DNA of 64,000 nucleotides, from contig NC_052404.1 in assembly GCF_009389715.1 (NCBI RefSeq), positions 490,001-554,000 of the forward strand, given 5' to 3'. The notes beneath the pieces are model-generated. The model was not told the origin of the DNA and did not search any database. It saw only the letters and a program-made list of their open reading frames with translations. Below, piece by piece: positions 1 to 11,198 of this stretch (within the stretch, counting starts at the first letter, position 1; every line of letters starts with the position of its first letter). The position numbers and the translations under genes are program-made. The DNA comes from Phoenix dactylifera (lineage: Eukaryota > Streptophyta > Magnoliopsida > Arecales > Arecaceae).

Positions 1-1
1 C

Positions 2-3000
2 TACTCTTCCTTAGAGAGGGAATTATGTATTAGTACTCCAGCTGGGGGTACGATGACAGTTAGTCAGATCTGCATTTCCTGTCCAGTACTAGTTGAGGGT
101 AGAGATTTGAGAGCTAATTTGTTTGTTATGAATTTACGTGACTTTGATGTAATCCTGGGTATGGATTGGTTGGCTGCATACCACGCTACCATAGACTGTT
201 TTCTGAAGAGGGTGACTTTCCGGATCCCGAGTACTGATCAGTTCAGTTTTATGGGTGATGACTGGGGTGTCTCTTCTCAAGTAGTGTCTGCTATGCAGGG
301 CATAAGATCTCTTAGAAAGGAGTTTTCCATCTTTATGGCCGCAATTACAGATTCTGAGCAGTCTGAACAGAGAATTGAGGATATACCAGTAGTCAGTGAG
401 TACCCTGATGTCTTTCCTGATGATCTGCCTGGCTTACCTCCTGATAGAGATGTCGAGTTTGCTATTGATATAATCCCTGGTACTGCACCTTTGTCTAAAG
501 CTCCTTATAGAATGGCCCCTGCTGAACTAAAGGAGCTGAAGGACCGATTACAGGAGCTATTGGATCTAGGTTTCATTCGACCTAGTGTCTCTCCTTGGGG
601 TGCTCCAGTATTATTTGTCAGAAAGAAAGATGGTAGCATGAGACTGTGTATTGATTACCGGGAAATTAATAAAGTGACTATTAAGAATAGGTACCCTCTA
701 CCCCGGATTGATGATTTATTTGACCAGCTTCAGGGTGCTCAGGTATTTTCCAAGATTGATCTTCGATCTGGATATCATCAGCTGAGGATAAAAGAGTCTG
801 ACATAGCCAAGACTGCCTTCCGTACCAGGTATGGACACTATGAGTTCCTTGTGATGCCTTTTGGTTTGACTAATGCACCAGCAGCGTTTATGGACCTGAT
901 GAACAGAGTATTTAAGCCTTTTCTGGATAAATTTGTCATAATATTTATTGATGATATTCTGATATATTCAAGGAGTCAGGCAGAGCATGAGCATCACTTG
1001 AAGATTGTTTTGGAGACTCTGAGGCAGAATCAGTTGTATGGTAAATTAAAGAAATGTGAATTTTGGTTGGACAGGGTGATGTTTTTGGGGCATGTTATCT
1101 CTAAGGATGGAATTATGGTTGACCCAAAGAAGATTGAAGTTGTGGTTGACTGGAGCAGACCGAGTAATGTGTCTGAGATTCGCAGCTTCCTTGGACTAGC
1201 CGGTTATTACAGAAGGTTTGTGGAGGGCTTCTCTAGTATTGCTGGACCCCTGACTCGACTCACTCGCAAAGGAGTAAAGTTTGAATGGTCGGATCAGTGT
1301 GAGAAAAGTTTCAAGGAATTGAAACACCGTCTAGTATCAGCACCTATTCTGACCCTACCAGTTACCGGTACTGATTTTACCATTTACAGTGATGCTTCCA
1401 AGAAGGGTTTGGGTTGTGTGTTAATGCAAAATGGGAAGGTTATTGCTTATGCCTTTCGACAGCTTAATCCCTATGAAGAGAATTATCCCACTCATGATCT
1501 TGAGCTTGCTGTGGTTTTTGCCTTAAAGATCTGGAGACATTATCTGTATGGAGAGACATGCCAGGTATTCACTGATCATAAAAGTTTGAAATATCTTTTC
1601 ACTCAGAAGGAGCTGAACATGAGACAGAGAAGGTGGCTGGAATTACTGAAGGATTATGATTTATCTATACATTATCACCTTGGGAAGGCAAATGTGGTAG
1701 CAGATGCTCTAAGTAGAAAATCTTCAGGAAATATTGCAGCCTTGATTACTACTCAGAGAAATATCCTGGAGGATCTGAGGAGGGCAGAAATAGAGGTATA
1801 TCTGCAGGATGCTACCTTGAAGTTGGCAAACTTGCGAGTCCAGCCTACACTCATTGACAGAATTAAGGCAGCGCAAGTGGATGACTCTCGACTTCAGAAG
1901 ATCAAGAAAGATGTTGAGTCTGGATCTCAGCCTGATTTTCATATATATGAGGATGGTTCATTGAGGTTCATTGGCAGAGTTTGTGTTCCAGATGATCCTA
2001 GTCTGAAGAAGGAAATCATGGAGGAGGCTCACAGTACGGGATATACAGTGCATCCTGGTAGTACAAAAATGTATAGGGATCTGAAAGTTGTGTTCTGGTG
2101 GAACAATATGAAGAGAGAGATTGCCCAATTTGTATCTCAATGCTTAACTTGTCAGCAAGTTAAGATTGAGCATCAGAGACCAGCTGGTATGCTTCAGCCC
2201 CTGCCGATCCCAGAGTGGAAGTGGGAGCATATTACTATGGATTTTGTGTCAGGGTTACCTCGTACCCTCAAAGGTAATGATTCAGTCTGGGTGATTGTAG
2301 ACAGATTGACCAAATCAGCACATTTCCTAGCATTTAAGACTGGGATGACACTAGAGAGATTTGCAGAGTTGTACATTGAGCAGATCGTGCGGCTGCATGG
2401 AGTTCCAGTATCTATAGTGTCTGACAGAGACTCCCGATTTGTGGCTCATTTCTGGGGCAGTTTGCATAAAGCTTTGGGAACCACTCTTAGCTTCAGTATA
2501 GCTTTTCATCCACAGACAGATGGGCAGTCCGAGAGGACCATTCAGATTCTAGAGGATATGCTGAGAGCCTGTTCTATTGATATGAGGGGTTCTTGGGATC
2601 ATCATTTGCCGTTGGTAGAGTTTGCCTATAACAATAGCTACCAGGCAAGTATTCAGATGGCTCCTTATGAGGCATTGTATGGTAGGAAGTGTAGATCACC
2701 TATCTGTTGGGATGATGTGGGGGAGAGGAAAATTCTGGGTCCAAAAATTATTCAGCAGACAGTGGAGAAGGTTCAGCTGATCAGAGAACGACTTCGGGCA
2801 GCTCAAAGCAGACAGAAGAGTTATGCTGATATCAGGAGGCGGGATCTGAAATTCCAAATCGGAGATCATGTTTTTCTCAGAGTGTCCCCTTCTAAAGGGG
2901 TAATGCGATTTGGAGTTCGGGGTAAGCTCAGCCCGAGATATGTGGGACCATTCGAGATTCTCGAGAGAGTTGGAGCTGTTGCTTATAAGCTGGCACTTCC

Positions 3001-3280
3001 ACCTGCCTTATCGAGGGTTCATTCTGTTTTTCATGTCTCTATGTTGAGGAGGTATATTGCTGATCCCAGTCATGTGATTGAAGTGGCACCTTTGCAGCTC
3101 CGCGCAGATCTTTCTTATGTTGAGCAGCCTATCCGTATAGTGGATAGGAAGGACCAAGTTTTGAGGAGGCGCACGATTCCTTATGTAAAGGTGCAGTGGA
3201 GCAATCACAGTGAGAGAGAAGCTACTTGGGAGCTGGAGGAGGAGATGAGAGAGAAGTTTCCTGCCTTGTTCTCGGATTGA
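2..3280 (+). CDS. Ty3/gypsy pol polyprotein (protease tail, RT, RNase H, integrase, chromodomain), 5' partial
   Basis: The frame is open from base 2, so the first Met at 53 is internal and this is the C-terminal part of a longer Gag-Pol. Residues below count from that Met. The protease tail (ILGMDWL) is near 35-40. Reverse transcriptase carries [22 protein letters not shown] and the catalytic FIDDILIYS near 300. RNase H shows its acidic residues in YSDAS, the DLELA Glu and FTDHKSLK. Integrase has an HHCC finger (HPG...CLTCQ), then Asp, Asp and Glu in [16 protein letters not shown] and DGQSERT. A GPF/Y-like module (YVGPFEIL) and [12 protein letters not shown] follow, then a chromodomain-like tail with VKVQWSNH and [10 protein letters not shown]. 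No internal stop is seen. The product would copy element RNA to DNA and integrate it, with the tail probably steering insertion to chromatin. Confidence 0.95.
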   Translation, partial: YSSLERELCISTPAGGTMTVSQICISCPVLVEGRDLRANLFVMNLRDFDVILGMDWLAAYHATIDCFLKRVTFRIPSTDQFSFMGDDWGVSSQVVSAMQGIRSLRKEFSIFMAAITDSEQSEQRIEDIPVVSEYPDVFPDDLPGLPPDRDVEFAIDIIPGTAPLSKAPYRMAPAELKELKDRLQELLDLGFIRPSVSPWGAPVLFVRKKDGSMRLCIDYREINKVTIKNRYPLPRIDDLFDQLQGAQVFSKIDLRSGYHQLRIKESDIAKTAFRTRYGHYEFLVMPFGLTNAPAAFMDLMNRVFKPFLDKFVIIFIDDILIYSRSQAEHEHHLKIVLETLRQNQLYGKLKKCEFWLDRVMFLGHVISKDGIMVDPKKIEVVVDWSRPSNVSEIRSFLGLAGYYRRFVEGFSSIAGPLTRLTRKGVKFEWSDQCEKSFKELKHRLVSAPILTLPVTGTDFTIYSDASKKGLGCVLMQNGKVIAYAFRQLNPYEENYPTHDLELAVVFALKIWRHYLYGETCQVFTDHKSLKYLFTQKELNMRQRRWLELLKDYDLSIHYHLGKANVVADALSRKSSGNIAALITTQRNILEDLRRAEIEVYLQDATLKLANLRVQPTLIDRIKAAQVDDSRLQKIKKDVESGSQPDFHIYEDGSLRFIGRVCVPDDPSLKKEIMEEAHSTGYTVHPGSTKMYRDLKVVFWWNNMKREIAQFVSQCLTCQQVKIEHQRPAGMLQPLPIPEWKWEHITMDFVSGLPRTLKGNDSVWVIVDRLTKSAHFLAFKTGMTLERFAELYIEQIVRLHGVPVSIVSDRDSRFVAHFWGSLHKALGTTLSFSIAFHPQTDGQSERTIQILEDMLRACSIDMRGSWDHHLPLVEFAYNNSYQASIQMAPYEALYGRKCRSPICWDDVGERKILGPKIIQQTVEKVQLIRERLRAAQSRQKSYADIRRRDLKFQIGDHVFLRVSPSKGVMRFGVRGKLSPRYVGPFEILERVGAVAYKLALPPALSRVHSVFHVSMLRRYIADPSHVIEVAPLQLRADLSYVEQPIRIVDRKDQVLRRRTIPYVKVQWSNHSEREATWELEEEMREKFPALFSD

Positions 3281-3292
3281 GGTATGTTTTAA

Positions 3293-3327
3293 TTTCGAGG
3301 ACGAATTTTTTTTTTAGTTGGTTAGAG
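3293..3327 (+). other. Pre-LTR motif and probable polypurine-tract region
   Basis: Between the pol stop and the LTR lies ttcgaggacgaa, a T run, then a purine-rich stretch ending ggttagag directly before the LTR's TG. This is where plus-strand priming is expected. The exact priming tract is inferred. Confidence 0.6.
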
Positions 3328-3367
3328 TGTAAAGACCAGAAATTGGGCCCGTTCTTGGGCCCAATGA

Positions 3368-3427
3368 ACTGAAGTCGGCAATGGATGCCGACTTCAGTCT
3401 ATTCATCGTGGTCTTCCCACGATGAAC
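3368..3427 (+). repeat. Two adjacent perfect hairpins at the LTR 5' end
   Basis: The first hairpin has a 13-bp stem (actgaagtcggca with its complement) and a 5-nt loop at 3381-3385. The second has a 9-bp stem (ttcatcgtg / cacgatgaa) with an 8-nt loop. They sit 40-100 bp into the LTR. A similarly placed stem-loop occurs in the second LTR-like sequence at 30857-30879. Confidence 0.7.
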
Positions 3428-4035
3428 CCGCCGGCCGAACGGCCAGCGGGATCTCCGCACACCACCCCCCCTCTTCCCTCTTCCCTCTTCCCTCTTCCCT
3501 CTTCCCCTCTTCCCTCTCCCTCTCTATCTCTCTCTCTCCCTCTCTATCTCTTCTCTGAGAGCCCCATTCCTCCTCTTTCCCCTTCCTTGAGAGCCGCTGC
3601 CGCCGCCGGAGCCGCCGCCGCTGCCGGAGCCGCCAACGCCGCCTGGGATTCATCCGTTGACGACCGGAGGTGAGGAAGATATTTTTTTGTCATCACTTTT
3701 TATGGATTTAAGGGGAGAAATGAGGGATATCAACAGGTTTACCTTCCCCTGTTTTTGAAGATTTTTTTTTTTATGAAATTGGCCGGCCGACGGTGGCCGG
3801 CCGGGGTCAAATCCGGCCGAAACGGGTTCGGCCGGAGGTGGGCGAACGAGGGCCGGGCTTCCCAGCCCCGGTCCCTCTCTTTCCTCCCTCTCTTCTTCTC
3901 CTTCTTCTCTTCTTCTTCCCGTCCGGCGCCGCCTGTGAAGGTGGGATGGCCGACGGCGGCTGGCCGAGCGCCGCCGCCGAGGGCCACGGTCGGCCGCCGA
4001 GGGCCGACCGGAACCACCAGCCACCCTCCTCCCTT

Positions 4036-4110
4036 CTCCTTCTTCTTCTTCTTCTTCTTCTTCTTCTTCTCTTCCTTCTTCTTCTTCTCTTTCTTTTTCT
4101 TCTTCTTTAT
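4036..4110 (+). repeat. TTC/CTT microsatellite inside the LTR
   Basis: This is an almost uninterrupted run of ttc trinucleotides with a few single-base changes. It produces the poly-Lys, poly-Glu and poly-Phe reading frames seen on the two strands, which should not be read as proteins. Confidence 0.85.
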
Positions 4111-5597
4111 TCGGCCTGGGTTTATCCTTGCTTTGAAATGCATGCCTCACTTGTGAACCAGACTTTGAACCGGGTTTAAACTGTGAACCGGTTCCACCTA
4201 CTCCATGAATTGGGTTTGAGTGAATGGGTTTTGGTTAGGGTCTGAATTTGAGTCAGGAGTTTGGGTTAGCCTGATGTGAGTACAATCTGGTTCGTCAAAA
4301 TTTGATCTGATCTGGTCTGATCAGATCTGGTTTGGGTTGGGCTAGGAAACTGTTTTTGGGCTGAGTTGGGCCTGATTGGATCTGTGGGCTGGGTTGGTTT
4401 GGGCCCGAGATCTGATCTGGACCTGTAATCTGGTTTGGTTCAGTTGGGCCTAATCTGTGTTGGGCCACAATTGGTTTTGGGTTAAAGGATTCTGATTTTT
4501 GGGATTTAGTCTATTTATTCTTGGATCTTTGAACTTAGGAATTTAAGGGATTGGAATTAGTTTAAATTATGTTTCTAAATTAATTAAATAATTAATATTT
4601 ATGTTTAATCAGGGGTTCGTGATATCTGTGGCAGGGATTTTTAAGCGAGCCCAGGTAGGTGACCTATTGCTTTAAAGTAGAATTTTAACATGTACATTGC
4701 ATATGTTGATGTTATGATTTATTATTGGCATTATATGTTAGAATTTGAATTAAGTATTTAATTTCATAAATTGTTAATTTATTATTGGCATTATGTGTTA
4801 GAATTAGAATTTAATATTTAATTTCATAAACTGTTATGTGCTTTACTATTGGGAGTATGATCATGATTTTGATTTGGAAATTTACCATGTGGAAAGTTGA
4901 GTTATTGATTTTTAAAACCCGCGTGACTATAGTCTAGGCCCCGCTAATGGGATGATACGTTGGCCCTGTCGACTTGTACTGAGGAACTAGTTCCGACACC
5001 ACGACCACCGGTGATAGAATAGTGGTGGCACAGGGGTGCGTTTTGCTCTTCGGAGCGGCTCGGTGGAGCGTGAGTTTGGCACCAGGGGGTGCGGCACAGT
5101 GGTGCGTTGGCTCAGTAGAGCGGCTCTTCGGAGAGTTGTATTGGCACTTCGGTGTAACCATGCCACTGGGTGATGTGGCCGTAGTCATGCGGTTGAGTTA
5201 TTTTGAGTCTCGGATCGGGTTTACGGATTATCGTGTGGATTTTTGGATTCATGAGTTTAGTTGCTTTTTATATGCATGACGACATGTTATATGATGACTT
5301 TACTGCATTATGTTGCCTACTGAGCTGTTAGCTCACTCATACTATTTACATTTTTATAGGTGATGATATATGAATATGGGGATTACGGGATGGAGTGATC
5401 ATGATGTATTTAGCTAGTAGATATGGATTTTCTTTTGTCTTATGTATATATGTGGACATTTGATATGAAAACTGGAATTTATCTTTGTTTAGTTATTGAT
5501 GTTGAATCTGATTTATCTGCCTTGCGTGCCTGCGGGGTCCGCCCTGCAGGTGCGCGGCGTCTGCTCGCGCCCCGGGCCCCGGGTTCGGGGCGTGACA

Positions 5598-7171
5598 TTC
5601 ACCTAGACAAACAAAGAAAAATCAGATAAAAATTAAAAAAAAAAAGAGAAAAGAAAAAGCAACCGCATGACAACCCATGTTTAGCATACCAGACAGATCT
5701 CCCTATCTCAATTTACTAGCAATAGTGAAGATAACTGCACAAGCATAATTACTTCTGCTACTGATGTGGATCACTTAGAAGTGTACAGCGAAAGTTTGCC
5801 ACCATAAGGCACCGTAAGAATTGCTGACTTAAAAGAATGTATTAAATTCTTTTTACATATGTCCAAGATTAAAATTACTGTATTAAATTCTTTTTACATA
5901 TGCGTAGATTGATTATACTATTTTCACTTGAGGGCGGTGCTTCAATTTTTCTATTGCAAGTGATATTTAGGTAGAGAGAAACATGAGGAATGTATTTATC
6001 AAAGAATAGGTTATATTAATTGAGGTAAACTCGTAAGCATGGCTCCCTACAAAGATACAGCCGGTGTTTAGACATGAGTGAATAGGGATGGCAATCGGAC
6101 CAGACCGAACTAAATAAGAGCTCAGATTCAAGACTAATCAAAAAATTGGCAACCTTATAGTTTGGTCCCTTCAACAAAATTATTGTTGTGGTTCTTGTCG
6201 ACGCGTAAGTTGGAATTTTAAAGAGACGGGCTATGGTGACAATGCCAAAGGAAGTTTGCGGAAATTTTAAGGTCGGGCATTTTTTTTAAAAAACATTTTT
6301 TGTCTTGTTTTTCTTCTTGAAAACTCAGTTAAAAAATATACCTTTCCTTGTTGGATGATAAGGAAATTCAACTGCCGGCCGGCTGCCACGTCCGCGGTTT
6401 TCAGGCTTCTTCTGGTGGCGGTGCCACATCCTGTCACCATGATTTAAATAACACGGTAAGAATCCCAACAGACGCGATGGCTTTTTGTTTTTTTTTTATA
6501 CAAACAAACGTGAAGACTTGACGGGAGGAAAAGACACCACCAAGAAGCAATATTTTTTCTTCGAATTTTATTTTTAGAAGTTATTCTTCCAAGTAAACGA
6601 CGGGGAGAAGCATAACAATGGATGACGCCAAAGTTGCATTTGGTTCACAATCCAATATAAAACTAAAATGAAAATCAAAATAAACTAAAATAAAAAAAAT
6701 AAAATAAATATAATTTTTGATATGTTTAGTTCATCATGGAAATCGAAATTGAAATTAAGAACGAAATTAAATTAAATATTAAAAAAATTAGATTACATTT
6801 TGAAAAATTAAGATATTTTTATTTCTTCTTAAAATAGAAATAAAAATAATTTTTTCTCCCGTCAAATAATAAAAATAAGACTCATCTATTTCTGTTCCAT
6901 CAATTGTCCCAGCCAAACATTATCGGATTATCTCGTATAAAATACGCGTAATGGTAGCTCCGATTGCTCGTTGACGTGCCAGAAAATGAGTTTGGTAAGA
7001 TGGGACGTTGGGACCACTAGTGATTAACCTTTCTGTTCACATCAAGCAGGGAAGGGAAAAGAACAAAAAAGAAAAGCTTCGAGGGAGAGCATTTCCACTG
7101 GGTCATGTTCTTTGCCATACGTCAACTCTTCTTCCCAAATCAATCGGAGAGACTCTTTGCAGTCTGGAGTA
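5598..7171. other. Intergenic region between the retrotransposon and the NLR gene
   Basis: AT-rich sequence with no credible gene. A 24-bp direct repeat beginning tgtattaaattc occurs at 5838-5861 and 5879-5902. An A/T-rich low-complexity patch at 6650-6870 is bordered by gttcac- and ccaaac-type sequence and might be a worn MITE, but no clean terminal repeats were found. At 6093 the sequence tagggatggcaat looks like a hAT terminus, but no matching second end was seen. The promoter of the NLR gene should lie near the right edge. Confidence 0.6.
6936..6942 (+). promoter_or_regulatory. Candidate TATA box for the NLR gene
   Basis: TATAAAA in the context cgtataaaatac lies about 235 bp upstream of the preferred ATG at 7172. 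The spacing allows a leader of about 200 nt. There is no support beyond motif and position. Confidence 0.35.
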
Positions 7172-10100
7172 ATGGCTGCCGTGCTTCTCTCACCCTTGCT
7201 ATCGGTGGTGATTGGGAAGGCAACCGACCATGTTCTCCCACAGTTTGGAGTGATGTGGGGCATCCATGAGAAGCTAAAAAAGCTGGAAAGAAAGCTGTTG
7301 GCAATCCAGTCCAAACTTGGAGATGCAGAGGAGCGACAAGTCAAGGATGCGGCTGTGAAGAGCTGGTTGGCAGATCTGAAGGATGCAGCCTACAAAGCAG
7401 ACGACATCCTGGATGAGTAATGTGGAAGCAATGCGGCGGAAGGTAGAGATTCAGATTGATATGACAAAAAAGGTGCGCAGCTTCTTTTCTTTTCATAATC
7501 CAGTCTGGTTTCGTTTTAAGATGGGGCGAAAGTTGAATGCTATTGTTGAAGAAATAGAGAAACTAGCAGACGAGGGAAATAAATTTGGTTTCGAGGTCAA
7601 AACCCAACCCCAAAAGAGGGACAGGCCACAAACCCACTCTTATGTTGATGAGTCAGAGGTCATTGGTAGGGAGGAAGATAAAGAAAAAATAGTGAAGTTG
7701 TTACTTGATCATGATAACAACCAGAATGTTGCAGTCCTTCCCATAGTTGGGATGGGGGGTTTGGGTAAGACCACACTGGCCCAATTGATTTACAAAGATC
7801 AGAGGGTGGAGAAACATTTCCAGCCGCTCATATGGGTCTGTGTGTCGGATGAGTTCGATGTTGCAAAACTTGCTAAAGCAATAATAGCTTCAGCCACAGG
7901 AGTTGAGTGCAAGCTATCAACCATGGAGTTGTTACAACGCAGCCTTCGAGAAGTTGTAAGTGGGAAGAGGTACTTACTTGTATTAGATGATATTTGGAAT
8001 GAGGAACGGGCAAAGTGGAACGAGCTAAAAACTTTACTTGGAACTGGTGGAGAAGGGAGTAGGATTGTTGCGACTACACGAAGTGAGCGGGCATCGTCGA
8101 TAATGGGTACCCTCGGCCCTTATCACCTACCGACTTTGACTGAGGATGATTCTTGGGCATTGTTTAGGAAGATAGCATTCGAAGGGGGAGCCGAAGAGCC
8201 TCAAAATCTCGTAAACATCGGCGAGGAGATTGTCAAGAAATGTGGTCGGTTGCCTCTGGCAGTGAAGACACTGGGAGGCTTAATGCATTCCAAGAGCCAG
8301 GAAAGGGAATGGTTGTCCGTGAGGGATAGCGAGCTTTGGAATCTGCAGGACGGTGAAGATGGGATCTTGCCAGCACTAAGGTTGAGCTACAGTGATTTGC
8401 CTTCCCATTTAAAACAATGCTTTGCTTTTTGTGCCATATTTCCGAAGGATTATGAGATGAAAAAGGATCTGTTGATTCAACTATGGATGGCTAACGGATT
8501 CATTCCATCCGATGGAAGAAGGGCGTTGGAGGACAAAGGGCATGAGATTTTTAATGAGTTGGCTTGGCGATCTTTCTTTCAGGATATCAAGGAAGATGAG
8601 GATCACGGTGGTCGCGAATACGTCTTTGAACCTTATTATAACACAATATGCAAGATGCATGACCTCATGCACGATCTGGCACACTCCATTATGGGGAACG
8701 AATGCCTTAGCAAGCTGGAACCCGCCAGGCGGGAAGATATATCTAAGAAAACCCGTCACTTGGGTGAATCTGATTATTTTACATCGAACTTTCATAGGAC
8801 CTTGAATAATTATCCAAATATTCGCACTCTCCTGTCCTCCTTACCAAAAGGACCCCATACTAGTATTGCAGTGACTGCGGATTCGTCAAAGCCGAAGTCC
8901 TTGAGAGCATTGGATCTACATAATACTACTATCACACAATTGCCTATGGTAATTGGATATTTGAAACATCTGAGATACCTCGACCTCTCTGGTACCCATA
9001 TTGAAGCATTACCGGATGCCACCAGCACACTTTTCAATCTACAAACTCTGAAACTCTCTAGCTGCTGGAATCTGCGTAAGCTGCCCGAAGACATGAGAAA
9101 TATGAGTAGCCTGAGGCATCTCTACATTGACAGATGTCCTAATCTGGAGCAGCTACCAACAGGTATCGGGCAATTGAGTAGCCTGCGAACATTGACCAAA
9201 TACATCGTAGGCAATGATGCTGGAAGGCGTATAGGTGAGTTGAATAGCTTAAATCTCAGTGGCCTTCTAGAGCTGTATAACCTGAGAAATGTGAGGGATG
9301 CAGCAGATGCTAAAGAAGCTAATCTTAGTTCCAAACATAACCTTTGCTCATTAATATTATGCTGGGATAAGACTCAGTGGGATGCCCCAGGCTGCTATAC
9401 AGGAAATACCCATCGTTCTTTCGAAGAAGATGTTTTGCCAGCAGAAAACGCAAAAGAGGTGTTGGAAGCCCTTAGACCTCATGGTGGCTTAAAACTGCTG
9501 ACAGTATGGCGCTATGGGGGTGGCAGCTTTCCAACGTGGATAATGATGGACACCGTATTGCTACAAAATGTTGTTGAAATTCATCTGGGAGTTTGCACAA
9601 GATGCCAACATCTCCCGCCTTTGTGGCAGCTCCCTTCTCTTAAATTTCTCTACTTGTTTAAGATGCATAACGTCAAGCACATTTGCGGTAGCACCATCTA
9701 CGACAATGCAAGTAATGGCACAGTGCAAGCATTCCCCTTACTGAAAAGACTGGTGTTGCATACGATGCAGAGCTTGGAGAAGTGGTCAGAGTTTAAAGGA
9801 ACTACAGAGGTCACGTTGGTTTTCCCTCACCTTGCTGAGCTTAAGATCATTGATTGCCCAAATTTGATGACCATGCCAGAGCTACCATCTCTCAAAACTT
9901 TAAAAATGGAAGGAACTGATATGCAGTTGGGCTTGATCTGTAGTCTGACGACACTCTCTTCCCTTAGAATTCAAGTCTGTAAAACGAGCAATGGTACAGA
10001 GTCGCCTCCTCTTGCTGATCAGAAGAAAATGTCTTTCAGGTATTTCAGATCTCTTGAAAATTTATATATTAGTGCACCGGAGGATCTAGCACCATTGCTG

Positions 10101-11141
10101 GAGGAGGAGGAGGAGACGAGAGGGCTAAGCTCGTCCCTGCATCAGTTGGAGATTAAATGCTGCAATTGGTTTTTCTCACCATCACAGCAGTCATCATCAC
10201 CTTTGGCGTTTTGGAAGAACCTTACTTCTCTCCAATCTTTGCGCATGATTTCTTGTGATGATCTGGTCTACTGGCCGGAGGCGGAGTTCCGTGGCTTGAA
10301 CTCAGTGAAGAAGATAGAAATCTCACTTTGCAACATGTTGGTTGGCCCGTCACATTTGCCATTATCCTCGTCATCATCAGGGGACGGAGAGCTCCTACCA
10401 AACCTGGAACATCTGCTTATTCAAAGTTGCGACGGTCTGCAGGAATTGCCCAAGTTGCCTGCATCCCTCAGATCACTGACTGTCTTCCACTGCCCCAAAT
10501 TGAATTCTTTGACGGAAGACCTGCGACTCCTACCAAACCTGGAAGAGCTGGATATTGTCTATTGTGATGGTCTGCTGGAATTGCCCAAGTTGCCTGCTTC
10601 CCTCAGATCACTGAATATTGGCTTCTGCCCCAAAATAAATTTCTTGACGGAAGGCCTGCGACATGCCACCTCTCTTGAGAGTGTCAAAATTTCAAATTGC
10701 CCAAGCCTGACTTCTCTACCGGTAGATCTGGGGCACCTAACAGCACTCAAGAAGATGGATATCAACAAGCTTCCTGGCTTGGAATCTTTGCCACAAGGGC
10801 TGGGACAGCTTGCTGCACTCGAATGTCTGAGCATCAGCACGTGCAGCAAATTGTCATCTCTGCCAGAAGGGATGCAGGGCCTCACTGCCCTTAAGAAGCT
10901 GTCTATTAAACATTGCCCTCGGCTGTCATCACTCCCAGAAGGTCTACAACGACGACTCCCTGGCCTTCAGCATCTAGAAATTGTAGGGTGCCCCGACCTG
11001 GAGAGACAGTGTAAGAGAGGAGGACCATATTGGGACCTTATCTCACGCATCCCCAGTACCAAAATATTATCTGAGAGGAGGAGCAACTTCAGCGCATCCC
11101 TTTCTTCCTTTTCTTGCTTTAGAAGACCATCTACAGTTTAA
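7172..11141 (+). CDS. CC-NBS-LRR disease-resistance protein (RGA-like) with a frameshift in the coiled-coil domain
   Basis: This is an intracellular immune receptor of the CNL class. The preferred start is the ATG at 7172 (MAAVLLSPLL), typical of Rx-N coiled-coil domains; an upstream in-frame ATG exists at 7112. That frame stops at 7418-7420 just after ADDILDE. The continuation (NVEAMRRKVEI) lies in the next frame, open to 11141, so one 1-nt insertion or 2-nt loss breaks the gene near 7418. In the second frame, numbered from the ATG at 7383, the NB-ARC motifs are intact: P-loop GMGGLGKTT near 122, kinase-2 LLVLDDIW near 197 (Trp marks CNL type), GSRIVATTRS, CGRLPLAVK, CFAFCAIFPKDYE and MHD near 424. 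About 20 leucine-rich repeats follow from roughly 500 to 1215. The repaired length would be about 1320 residues. It may be a recent pseudogene, an N-truncated protein or a base error; splicing rescue looks unlikely. Confidence 0.9.
10392..10661 (+). repeat. Tandem 135-bp duplication of an LRR unit
   Basis: Units 10392-10526 and 10527-10661 are in-frame tandem copies of 45 codons. Both begin ctcctaccaaacctgga and both encode LPKLPASLRSL. Divergence is concentrated in the predicted solvent-exposed positions, as in HLLIQSCDGL versus ELDIVYCDGL. The second frame is preserved. Confidence 0.88.
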
Positions 11142-11171
11142 TGTCATCCCAGTCCTTTCGAGGTACAATCC

Positions 11172-11198
11172 CATCTCTCTCTCTCTCTCACACACACA
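11172..11198 (+). repeat. (TC)n(AC)n microsatellite
   Basis: A compound dinucleotide run of tc units followed by ac units, about 30 bp past the NLR stop codon. Confidence 0.8.

Larger units (their letters stand above)
1..5597 (+). mobile_element. Ty3/gypsy chromovirus (Tekay/Del-like) retrotransposon, 3' part
   Basis: The window opens inside the pol gene of an LTR retrotransposon and runs through its polypurine-tract region and complete 3' LTR. The 5' LTR, primer-binding site, gag and the protease active site lie upstream of the window. Domain order is protease tail, reverse transcriptase, RNase H, integrase, then a C-terminal chromodomain-like tail, which is Ty3/gypsy order. The sequence ttcgaggacgaa just after the stop codon is, from family knowledge, typical of Tekay/Del elements. 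The open frame suggests a fairly recent insertion, but LTR-LTR identity cannot be measured here. The five bases after the LTR (ttcac) would be the target-site duplication; its partner is outside the window. Confidence 0.93.
3328..5597 (+). repeat. 3' long terminal repeat of the gypsy element
   Basis: The LTR begins tgtaaagacc and ends ggggcgtgaca, giving TG...CA ends and 2270 bp. It holds two hairpins near its 5' end (3368-3398 and about 3402-3427), GC-rich blocks, a C/T-rich stretch at about 3467-3560, a TTC microsatellite at about 4036-4110, and a degenerate tandem segment at about 5020-5160 with repeated cggctc and cggag blocks. A stretch near 5310-5360 (tactgagctgttagctcact) recurs in related form in the LTR-like block at 30822-32648, which supports family membership. 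Several small ORFs in both strands come from skewed composition and are not genes. Confidence 0.85.

Noticed and set aside
3399-4179. Overlapping ORFs of 83-166 codons on both strands
   Set aside because: They lie in the LTR's GC-rich and TTC/CTT-rich blocks and translate to low-complexity Arg/Glu/Lys, Pro/Ser or Phe/Leu runs.
6093-6180. hAT-like terminus tagggatggcaat
   Set aside because: No matching opposite end or 8-bp duplication was found nearby, so an element cannot be delimited.
7417-7480. A 64-nt intron that could join the two NLR frames (GT at 7417, AG at 7480)
   Set aside because: The phases would fit, but it is short, lacks a pyrimidine tract and would delete residues (VEAMRRKVEI...) that are conserved coding sequence in the family.
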